DNA of 12,500 bases, from contig NC_091553.1 in assembly GCF_042767895.1 (NCBI RefSeq), positions 25,472,691 to 25,485,190 of the forward strand. The letters run 5' to 3'. A program made the translations under genes and the position numbers. Below, piece after piece: positions 1 through 7,167 of the stretch (position 1 is its first letter; each line of letters begins with the position of its first letter). Below the pieces are notes generated by a model, which worked only from the letters and a program-made list of their open reading frames with translations, was not told the origin of the DNA and searched no databases. The stretch comes from Penaeus vannamei (lineage: Eukaryota; Arthropoda; Malacostraca; Decapoda; Penaeidae).

Positions 1-326
1 GATATTAGTAGTTGAGAGGTTAATGGGTATGGAGGGAATGTGCCTAGTGCAGCTGGCATAAAGAGACGCCTTGCCAGGGAATTTAGCTGACAAGAGGAGA
101 GTTAGAAGGAATGTGACATTTACCCAAAAGCCTGCGTGGATATTAATGTATATTATAGAGTGTATATTTGAGGAGAAATGCAAGCAAATGTTTGGCAGTG
201 TGTGATTACAGAGACCATGACGCGACTTGCTTTTGTGATCATCAATGCATGAAGTGTGCATGTCTACTCTAGCGGTTGCTGATTTTGGGCATTTGGTACG
301 AAAAGCGGAACGGGTAGTGACACTAA
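1..326. other. Intergenic DNA, no gene recognised
   Basis: Neither strand shows a long open frame, a tandem repeat or an RNA-like fold that I could recognise. The stretch ends in TAA at 324-326, which is repeated directly after the far end of the following element and may be one copy of its target-site duplication. Confidence 0.5.
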
Positions 327-360
327 GGCCCGTACTTTAAAAACCTTCGCCAGTGCTGGC

Positions 361-390
361 GTTCGCCTGGCGAAGCTTCGCCAGGCGAAC
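361..390. repeat. Perfect 30-bp palindrome, copy 1
   Basis: The sequence is its own reverse complement with no spacer, centred on AAGCTT, with arms built from GTTCGCCTGGCGAAG. It lies close to the left end of the 327-1571 element and recurs exactly at 867-896. Confidence 0.85.
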
Positions 391-699
391 CTCTGAGTGA
401 GGGAGGCCTTACTTTTAAACCCAACGTTCGCCAGGCGCTAACATCTTGCATTCCCGCTAAATCTAGCGCAAATTTGTTTACATCTGCAGTGCACATAACA
501 TAACCTAAACTTAATTATTAACCTCGAGAGAAGACGAAAATGTTGTTTCCGCAACAGTCTCACTTTATACTATAACAAAGGAGTTAAAATTTAACTTTAT
601 GCTATAACAAAGAGGTTGAAAATATCTTTATACTATAACAAAATTAACTTTATACTTTATGCTATACTACACTTTATACTATAACAAGGTTAACTTTAT

Positions 700-925
700 G
701 GCCCGTACTTTTAAAACCTTTTGCTTTTTCTCGCGTTTTGTTTCATTCGCCGAAGCGCTAGATTTAGCAGGAATCCAAGATGTTAGCGCCTGGTGATCCC
801 TTTCCTTCGCCAGGCCTGGCGAACACCTGCCTTGGGTTTAAAAGTAAGGCCTCCCTCACTCAGATGTTCGCCTGGCGAAGCTTCGCCAGGCGAACGCCAG
901 CATTGGCGAAAGGTTTTAAAAGTAC
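700..925 (-). mobile_element. Nested 226-bp MITE-like element, inverted relative to the left arm at 327-475
   Basis: It begins GGCCCGTACTTTTAAAACCT and ends AAGGTTTTAAAAGTAC, so its termini are inverted repeats, although the last GGGCC of the right end is missing. TTTAT lies on both sides (695-699 and 926-930), a possible target duplication. Read on the minus strand, most of the interior matches 327-475 closely: the same 30-bp palindrome, then CTGAGTGAGGGAGGCCTTAC, then CAGGCGCTAACATCTTG and GCTAAATCTAGCGC. Relative to that arm it has an extra stretch containing a GTTCGCCAGG/CCTGGCGAA dyad. It sits in the middle of an AT-rich minisatellite, which supports insertion as a unit. It has no coding capacity. 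Confidence 0.6.
867..896. repeat. Perfect 30-bp palindrome, copy 2
   Basis: This is identical to 361-390, again centred on AAGCTT, and lies inside the nested 700-925 element. The flanking sequence is also shared, but in inverted orientation. Confidence 0.85.
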
Positions 926-1022
926 TTTATACTATACTGTATCAACCTTATACTTTTATACAAAAAAATAACTTTATAATTTAACAAGAGTTTAAAAATT
1001 ACTAGTTTACTATTCCTAACTG

Positions 1023-1054
1023 ATGATACCCTTGTAGGCCTACAAGGGTATCAT
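1023..1054. repeat. Perfect 32-bp palindrome
   Basis: Two 16-bp arms (ATGATACCCTTGTAGG and its complement) abut with no spacer at AGGCCT. It is unrelated in sequence to the CTTCGCCAGG hairpins around it and lies within the 327-1571 element. Confidence 0.85.
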
Positions 1055-1447
1055 TAATGACGCCTCATTATAGGGCGGTGGAGCACTACACCTATGTTTC
1101 TATAGCGAAAAGTAAACATGCCGCCATAAAAAACACTTCTGGTAATATTTGTGAAAAGAACATTATCCTTACAACCAAAATAACAACAACCTAAATCTAA
1201 ATAAGTCATCTCGGGGGTGGGGGGTAGTGGTAGGGGGGTAGGAATACAGCTGATGTCTTGAGCTCTCGACTGGAACATCGAAGGTCTTGAAAAAATACGT
1301 ATATACGTTATTTCATAATAAATTATGATTTTAAGATATTCTATAATTTCAATGTGATTCCTACATCCTATCATACACAAATATGTTACTAATTTATAAT
1401 TTGAAAGCAAGAAAATGTTATTCAAACAGCTCTCTTCGCCAGGCTGT

Positions 1448-1571
1448 TCCAATATGATCTTTCGCCAGCCCTGGCGAACGTTCGCCAGGCATGATTTTAA
1501 AAGTACGAAATTCCGGATCGCCCGGCGAAACCCTTCGCCAGCCCTGGCGAAAGTTTTTTAAAGTACGGGCC
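1448..1571. repeat. Right-end cluster of CTTCGCCAG/CTGGCGAA dyads
   Basis: TTCGCCAGCCCTGGCGAA-type hairpins occur at about 1461-1478 and 1534-1551, with related GTTCGCCAGG and CCCGGCGAAA motifs between them. ATTTTAAAAGTACGAAATT at about 1494-1512 resembles a degraded terminus of the same family, so this end may hold a second partial copy next to the true right terminus (AAAGTACGGGCC). Confidence 0.5.
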
Positions 1572-2328
1572 TAAGGTATAAAATAATTTAGCAGAATAGT
1601 GTTTTATAGTAGAAATGCTACGTTGCGAGAGAAAAGTTTTAAACATCGGCAGCTGGTTAGAATAAGGAGTGATGTTTAAGACGAGATTCTCAGTGAAAGA
1701 AATGATGCAAGCTGGCAAGGCAAGTGCAAAGGAGGATTTTAGAAGATCCAAGAATATACACTCAAGGATACAAGTTCAGGTGAGATCTCATGAAGTGTAG
1801 GGGTAATGCCTGAAGACCTAAATATGGTTGATGAATGATCGTATGTGTGGTGAAAAACAAGTATGCCATGGTGTTACCTGTTTTATTCCATTTAGTGGAC
1901 GCACTATCAAATCTGCTTGTTTAAATATAGTGCAAGTTAAGTTCGAATATAGTGAGCGTCCTGGTTGATGCTGCAACCTTCTCTGTGACTGAAAATAATG
2001 ACATATGATACGAAGTGAAAATGGTCAACATCACACCAGCTAATTTGTGGTTCTCTAGTCTCTCAGAATCCGCAACTCGCACCTTATTCCAGTCCGCCAT
2101 CATTGTTGACAGTACCCTTTCTTGTATTGTAGGAATCCAAGCGTCACTGAAATCATGAGATACGAGACGTTCCCAGTGTTTTCAGAATGTCTCCTTTATG
2201 ACTGGGCAAGGTCATCTTTCTACAGCTAGTTAGGAAATAAATAATATTTTTCAGCTTTTATGTGTCCTATATTGTGCGCTATACTACTAAATACAGGATT
2301 CCTTCAGGAGTACTTCTTTTCTTGAGAA

Positions 2329-2329
<1 letters not shown>
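1572..2329. other. Intergenic DNA, no gene supported
   Basis: Only short frames are present. A 60-residue minus-strand frame (1921-2103) and a short plus-strand frame from ATG 1671 ending near a CAG/GTGAG splice-like junction (about 1780) have a fairly coding-like composition, but neither shows a domain I recognise and neither has a supported partner exon. Confidence 0.4.

Positions 2330-2395
<66 letters not shown>
2330..2395. repeat. (TA)33 microsatellite
   Basis: An uninterrupted alternation of T and A over 66 bp, ended by TACATAT. It is self-complementary and can extrude as a cruciform. Confidence 0.95.
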
Positions 2396-2400
<5 letters not shown>

Positions 2401-2941
2401 TGTAGACGTTCTTGCAGGCTATCTTTGATGGATAAATGTCCAGAGAGGAAGTGTGTTTTTTTTCAAGATGGAGAGTGAATCTGATTCTCGGGGTTTCAGG
2501 TCATTGTTTACAGTACAACGATATTAGTTTTATCAACTGGAAGACTGTGTGTATGACAGAAACATCATCACTGTTACCTGGAGCGAGCCTGACTGCTGGG
2601 TGAAATACTTGCAACAAACGAAGCCATATGACGTATTTAGAATATTTTGCAAATGTGGTTATACAGAGATGGGTGGAATTCATGACCTAACTGAGTACGA
2701 CGTATGGATAATAAAATAACTCTTCCTGACAAACAAATTACTGACAGAGAAGGGATACATCAGTATAGCATTGGCAAGAAACTGGTTTACTGTCCTGTTA
2801 TGTGCAGCACAACTATAAATGCTGTATCAGTGTCTCAGTATAAAGGGAATCTAAAGAACTTTGTGCACAGAGTAGGATTTTCATATTACTGTGGTATCAG
2901 AGACAGCGTTTGACATGCACGAGGCAGATTACTTTGGAGGC

Positions 2942-2944
<3 letters not shown>
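2396..2944. other. Intergenic DNA, no gene supported
   Basis: There is a 69-residue plus-strand frame (2704-2913, ATG start) with no recognisable domain or signal. Nothing else stands out between the TA and AG tracts. Confidence 0.4.

Positions 2945-3032
<88 letters not shown>
2945..3032 (+). repeat. (AG)44 microsatellite
   Basis: An uninterrupted 88-bp AG repeat, a pure purine strand. Confidence 0.95.
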
Positions 3033-3033
<1 letters not shown>

Positions 3034-5049
3034 ACTTTGGAGGATGTGATGGGAACTAAAATGACAATGATTTACTCCAGTATACGATTAGGGTCTAAGG
3101 AGGTAGTGGTTTCTTCTGAGGATTTGTCGAAGATGCAGGAGGAGAGACTGTTTCGGAGTATGCGATTGGCTACTAACTTAGGGCTCTTAGAAGAGTTTCC
3201 ACTGAAGTCAGAAATCGTCGATGTTGTGGCACGGTGAGAAGAGGGTTGGTTTTGCGTGGGCGTGGCACTATAACACTGATGGCCTTGTAATGTCGTTGAG
3301 TTGTGCTGTGGCAAAAGTTGTATTTCAACAAGGCTGAATCTGCTGAATACTTGGGCATTCGTCAGCAGGATCGTGGTTTAGTTTGATTCGTCAAGTGTTG
3401 ATGCTTCAACTTGCAGTGTCTACTGAAGTACTCATCACGGAAGCAATAATCGACCAACAACGTGTCAACAACATATGATGCAAAAATAGCAGCTGGCAAA
3501 CCCCCTGTGCCGGCGGAGAGAAGCATAATGTTCCAGTCATCAAAAACCACTTGCGAGTTCTTGTAGTTGCTCAAAGATGCAAGTATTTGCAATGTGTCGA
3601 TTTGAAGGCTAGGGAAACTAGGTGTGGCTTCCTCCTCCATTGCTTATGGATATGATCAGTACAAGTGCGATAAATGATTCTGTTGACACTACAATTATGA
3701 GTAACAAGCACAAGAAAGGTTATCAACTCTATCAAGTAGATAGACGGAAAAAGAGGCGATTGCAATGGAAGAGTTACTGGATCAGTTCAGTGTCCGAAGA
3801 TCTGGTTTGATGTAGACACAATAATACAGGCTGATGGGTAAAACGCTTTGGGTCGGAGCTGTCGAAAGGAAATCCTTGCTCAAATAATTAGCGGTGATGG
3901 CACAAGAAATAACGATGATAATATAAATTGCATTAGGCTAAGAAATACACATAAAGTACAGCATGACCCACGGTCACTCTATCTCTCTCCCTCCCTCCAT
4001 CTCTCTCTCTCATTCCTATTCCCATTCTCTCGTCTTCAATACACATACTAATCTAGACTGATGCATTCAAAATAAAAATCTCGAGCAATAACCGAGCTAA
4101 AGCCAAATTTATCCAACTTGAAGGAACTCAGTTTAACAACACTTCCAAATTACATAGATATATATTAACAAATTGACAGTGATGCTACATCTAAGTAAAT
4201 CTACGCTAAATCTTCAACTATACATATTTCAAGAATTGTATTCTTAGTATGACATTAGTCAGTGTAACAAGCATACTAGCATTGCACAAATATAAAAGCA
4301 GTGACAATATTATTGATGATGAAAAAAACAACAACACAATTACATGGTACAATAAGTTTTCAAAACAAACACACACAGCACTTCTCTGAACACAAGGTAA
4401 ACAAAAACACGTGTTCGACTGTTTGCATGTAAAAAGGTATCGTGTCCTCTTACGTTTCTCAATCTTCATAACTCCTCAACAGACAAATCAAACGACTTAG
4501 CTGAGATTATATATAAATGTTTTCTAAGTATATCTACATATTTTACGTTACTAATTCTCATGGAGGAAGATGGGGTGGAACTATACAATAAAAAAAAGTT
4601 GGAATCACAACACGTGACTATAGGGGACGTTAGCGGCCACCCATCTATCACATATCTCTCAGTTTAACTATCTCTCTCTTTCTCTCACTCTCCCTTTCGC
4701 GTCCAAGGGCGTAGGGGCAGCTGGAGGCCGACCTTTCCTTCGCCGAAGTTCAGTAGCATCATAGAGGATCGTGAACGGGATTTTCGGATTCGTAGTTCGT
4801 GGAATTTCAGACTCCTCCACGATAAATTCTCTTGGAGTTGCCAATTAGACTTTTATCGTGAAGGAAAATATGCCACCTTCGTATGTGATTCCGTTGTAAT
4901 CATTCAGGCTTCATAAACGAATATTATTTCATTCGTTGTTCTTATGTTTAATTGGTGTTTTAAATTTCCTATAAAACGGATTAATTTACTCCGGAAATTG
5001 TGGTCGAAGAAATACACGGCTTGACACCTCACAAAATGTACACGGTTTG
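3033..5049. other. Intergenic DNA with short ORFs of unknown status
   Basis: Frames of 60-92 residues occur, the longest being minus strand 3362-3640 (92 residues, ATG start) and plus strand 3037-3237. They resemble no family I can name and could be remnants of a mobile element or chance. Low-complexity CT-rich patches occur at about 3978-4032 and 4664-4696. An imperfect stem (CACGATAAA near 4818 and TTTATCGTG near 4853) has no identified role. Confidence 0.4.
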
Positions 5050-5057
5050 TGACGTCA
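5050..5057. promoter_or_regulatory. Consensus cAMP-response element (TGACGTCA)
   Basis: This is a perfect palindromic CRE about 1.87 kb upstream of the proposed C/EBP start site. A CGTCA half-site follows at 5064-5068 and a CCAAT box at 5081-5085. CREB/ATF bZIP dimers bind this sequence. Function here is inferred. Confidence 0.45.
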
Positions 5058-5085
5058 TGTGAACGTCAGAGCTCAACCAGCCAAT

Positions 5086-5590
5086 CAAGAATGAATGTAT
5101 ACCACGATGCTTATCTTCTCATTTTATTATTCAGATAATAAGAACAACTTGGATGAAGTGTGTGGATATGACTTTTAAGGCATGTCTTTTGATCTCATTT
5201 CTCCATTTACCCGCAAAAGAAAATCTCCATTGATTTTCCTGCATGTCATGTTTTGACTACCTGCACTATACTTTGGAATAATAAAAATAATAACCTTAAG
5301 GAATAATAACTTTATAATAACCAAAAGAGTAGCACAAGTTTCACTGAAAACAGAACTAACGTCGATTTGTGACCGAAGAAACGGCTTCTCTATAAATAAC
5401 CCTATTCGTATTCAATATATGCATTTGTTGTAATGTACACTCTCCCAGTTACAAATTATTGTAAAAGGAAAGCTATGCGAAAATACCTAAACGATATATA
5501 TCCAACAAATTCAAAAGCGGTGAACATGCGGCGCGCTGCTTTTAGTTTGGAATTCTCTCAATAGATGGCGTCCAAGCTAACTCTCGGTCG
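5086..5590. other. Upstream flank of C/EBP, nothing specific seen
   Basis: This is AT-rich single-copy-looking DNA without repeats, long frames or clear sites. Confidence 0.4.
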
Positions 5591-5599
5591 TATAAACGA

Positions 5600-5608
5600 T
5601 GACGCAAT
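5600..5608 (+). promoter_or_regulatory. Chimeric CRE/C-EBP site (TGACGCAAT)
   Basis: The sequence joins a CRE half-site (TGACG) to a C/EBP half-site (GCAAT), the form preferred by C/EBP-ATF heterodimers in other animals. It lies about 1.3 kb upstream of the proposed start site, just downstream of a TATAAA at 5591-5596. Autoregulation is inferred. Confidence 0.4.
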
Positions 5609-5771
5609 AGATACACGCACGGTCGCGATAGTATCAACTTTTCCCATACTTTTCACTAATTCGTTATGTGAGCTGTAGGTATTTTGTGAGCTATTTGAAG
5701 TGTCGTAAGAACTGTAAAAATAGGGGTAAAGAAATCACCAACTTGGTCCGTAGTTATTTACTCCATGGGGT

Positions 5772-5777
5772 TATAAA
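5772..5777 (+). promoter_or_regulatory. TATA box of a possible distal promoter
   Basis: TATAAA is followed by a GC-richer stretch (GGCAGCAGCGCGGCAG), a typical TATA setting. The region about 30 bp downstream holds the Rel-type site at 5802-5811. There is no clear initiator match and no supported exon beginning here, so this could be an alternative upstream start or chance. Confidence 0.25.
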
Positions 5778-5801
5778 GGCAGCAGCGCGGCAGAAGGAAT
5801 T

Positions 5802-5811
5802 GGGAATTTCC
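5802..5811. promoter_or_regulatory. Consensus Rel/NF-kB site (GGGAATTTCC)
   Basis: This matches the GGGRNWYYCC consensus for Rel proteins such as Dorsal and Relish at every position. It lies 25 bp downstream of TATAAA (5772-5777) and about 1.1 kb upstream of the proposed C/EBP start. C/EBP and Rel factors cooperate in immune gene control in other animals. Binding here is inferred. Confidence 0.4.
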
Positions 5812-5990
5812 ACCGTGCAGAGACCATAACACAGCATTACGGGATGGATCGCCTGAAGTATAACATATATTTTCCTCTTTATGGCGATCTTTGTAGCAAT
5901 TTGTTTATCAATTTATCAGCGACGAGAACACCAACAGATTAAATATCATCGACGAACGAACGCATGCGAATCTGCGCCTAAACCTCCCTC

Positions 5991-5993
<3 letters not shown>

Positions 5994-6079
<86 letters not shown>
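5994..6079 (+). repeat. (TC)43 microsatellite in the C/EBP upstream flank
   Basis: An uninterrupted 86-bp TC repeat. The complementary GAGA strand matches the binding preference of GAGA-factor-type proteins in insects, so it could influence nucleosome positioning, but it may equally be one of the many neutral tracts in this window. Confidence 0.95.
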
Positions 6080-6084
<5 letters not shown>

Positions 6085-6494
6085 CCCTTCCCCCATACCT
6101 TCCTTCTCACTGCTTCTTTCCTCTTCCTCCCCTTGAAACCTAATGACAAGCAACATAGCGAGAGCAAATTAAGAAAATTATAGAAAATAATGATACGAAT
6201 TACTAGGGGAAGCCCGTGCCTTTAATCATGTCGGTAATCTGAGAGGAAGTGACGTCCCTATACGTAATAGGAACTTCGTTATAGTCGCAAGCACATGTCC
6301 AAACACGTACCCACGGATAACGCTAATCCACATACACGTAATAAAAGAGGGGTGTAAGGGAGGGAGAGAAGGGGAGACCATCGCAAAAAGTCGTAGGATT
6401 AATGGCATGTGGGATTGTCGATTCCCAGTAGGATCCGCAAAATCCCCAGCGAGTGTCTTCCGAGGCGAGTTCCTCCCGCGGTTGAATGAGTCTG
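6080..6494. other. C/EBP upstream flank
   Basis: No gene is seen. One CRE-like half-site (TGACGT, 6250-6255) is present. The 96-residue minus-strand frame at 6226-6516 has no recognisable domain and is taken as chance. Confidence 0.4.
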
Positions 6495-6515
6495 TGACGT
6501 ATTCTCGTGACGTCA
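6495..6515. promoter_or_regulatory. Paired CREs upstream of C/EBP
   Basis: A TGACGT half-site (6495-6500) and a perfect palindromic TGACGTCA (6508-6515) begin 13 bp apart, roughly 410-430 bp upstream of the proposed start site. CREs control C/EBP transcription in molluscs and mammals; that role here is inference. Confidence 0.5.
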
Positions 6516-6705
6516 CTTGAACCGAATTCTGGGTTCGGCGGTTCGTCTCTTTTCGTGTTTCTTTCCTTTGACTTTATTTTTTTTGTTTAATTTTGATGTG
6601 TTGTATTATTAAGGGGGTTGAAACGGATGCAATTGTACATCTTTGAAAGAAAAGAAAATATTAAAGTGTTATAGTAGATTCTAAAATTCGGCAAACGATA
6701 AAGGA

Positions 6706-6714
6706 TGATGCAAT
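6706..6714 (+). promoter_or_regulatory. C/EBP-ATF composite element (TGATGCAAT)
   Basis: This is an exact match to the CARE/amino-acid-response consensus TGATGxAAx bound by ATF4-C/EBP dimers. It lies about 210 bp upstream of the proposed start site. A near match (GATGCAAT, 6626-6633) lies 80 bp further upstream. Autoregulation or stress control of C/EBP is a reasonable inference. Confidence 0.45.
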
Positions 6715-6888
6715 CCTCCATTCAGATGGAATTCACTTGACGGTGATCTAATGATTATCGAGAATATGGACTTTTGCGTATCATATAGACAGAAAAAAAT
6801 GACAGGACGTGGATGAGATGCACATAACGCTGATCTGCTTTCTGGGCGTCTAGATTCCCTAGCGACACCTGGCAACTCTCCATCACTG

Positions 6889-6926
6889 TATATATTCCCC
6901 TCGCGGCTTGCCACCGAAGTTCAGTC
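6889..6926 (+). promoter_or_regulatory. Core promoter of C/EBP: TATA box plus TCAGTC initiator
   Basis: TATATAT (6889-6895) is followed by TCAGTC (6921-6926), an exact match to the arthropod initiator TCAKTY, placing the +1 A at 6923. The spacing from TATA to +1 (about 32-34 bp) is close to the usual 30-31. No clear DPE is seen at +28 to +32. This predicts a 222-nt 5' UTR that reaches the start codon without an intron. Confidence 0.6.
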
Positions 6927-7144
6927 TCACTAGAGCAGCGAACCCGACAAGGTTTAAGCGGATCTACCGAGGACTTAACAGGATCTACAGTTCAACGGAA
7001 GTCGAACTGAACTTAACTTGTGGTAGTGAGATTCTGATCACGACGGCGGCCTATCCCGAGTATTCGTGTGAGTGGGGTGAGACACTCGGCGCGCTGGACG
7101 ATAGTCGTTACGGAGCGGGCGTCTCGCCATGCCCACAGACCAAT
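6923..7144 (+). other. CEBP: C/EBP 5' UTR (predicted)
   Basis: The leader runs from the initiator A to the start codon. It is open in frame with the coding sequence all the way (the last in-frame stop is TAG at 6860-6862) but holds no in-frame ATG. Its only ATG is at 7129, out of frame, opening a short uORF. In-frame near-cognate CTG codons occur, including one in good context at 7094. Confidence 0.5.
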
Positions 7145-7167
7145 ATGGAGTCTCCACATCTCTATGA
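7129..7167 (+). CDS. Overlapping upstream ORF in the C/EBP leader (12 codons plus stop)
   Basis: This is the first ATG downstream of the predicted cap site. It encodes 12 residues (MPTDQYGVSTSL) and ends at TGA 7165-7167, so it overlaps the C/EBP start (7145) in another frame. Its context is moderate (G at -3, C at +4), weaker than that of the main ATG (A at -3, G at +4). Ribosomes that translate it cannot use the main start. In vertebrate C/EBP-alpha and -beta a short uORF sets the ratio of long to short isoforms. A regulatory role here is inferred, and the peptide itself is probably unimportant. Confidence 0.4.
   Translation: MPTDQYGVSTSL

Larger units (their letters stand above)
563..990 (+). 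repeat. Degenerate AT-rich minisatellite (CTTTATACTATAACAAAG core), split by the nested element
   Basis: Copies of CTTTATACTATAACAAAG or close variants start at 563, 595, 626, 648, 655, 672 and 694. After the insertion at 700-925, related copies resume at 925 and 972. The full spacing between units is about 7-32 bp, so the array is irregular. The element at 700-925 clearly interrupts it. Confidence 0.6.
327..1571. mobile_element. Candidate non-autonomous DNA transposon with GGCCCGTACTTT inverted termini and TAA flanks
   Basis: The left end reads GGCCCGTACTTTAAAAACCT and the right end, read on the minus strand, begins GGCCCGTACTTTAAAAAACT. Both continue into CTT(T)CGCCAG and a GCTGGCG dyad, so the terminal inverted repeats are about 30-35 bp with few mismatches. 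TAA lies immediately outside each end (324-326 and 1572-1574), which fits the 3-bp TWA target duplications of PIF/Harbinger elements. The interior is AT-rich and holds a minisatellite, a nested related element (700-925), and several hairpins built from CTTCGCCAGGCGAA-like sequence. No transposase is visible; the longest internal frame (minus strand, 1054-1452) has no recognisable domain. Superfamily assignment rests only on the termini and TAA flanks. It could also be several adjacent or foldback copies rather than one unit. Confidence 0.6.

Noticed and set aside
361..896. CRISPR array, because palindromic repeats recur
   Set aside because: The copies are few, inverted and unevenly spaced, have no unique equal-length spacers, and the genome is eukaryotic.
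1054..1452. 132-residue minus-strand frame as a transposase
   Set aside because: It has no DDE/DDD catalytic pattern, helix-turn-helix or other recognisable domain, and lies across AT-rich element interior.
1671..1782. Short coding-like stretch from ATG 1671 ending at CAG/GTGAG, resembling an exon with a donor site
   Set aside because: It is too short, has no recognisable product and no partner exon, and a CAG/GTGAG match is frequent by chance.
3362..3640. 92-residue minus-strand frame and neighbouring plus-strand frame 3037-3237 as exons
   Set aside because: Composition is not absurd for coding sequence, but I see no family resemblance, no supported splice partners and no promoter. A protein search and RNA-seq would decide.
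4818..4861. CACGATAAA/TTTATCGTG stem as a structured RNA
   Set aside because: There are only 9 paired bases with a loop of about 25 and no matching RNA family; chance is likely.
5881..6183. Ser-Leu repeat proteins in frames crossing CT/GA tracts (also at 7827-8205, 11618-11869)
   Set aside because: These frames are translations of dinucleotide microsatellites, which lack stops in several frames.
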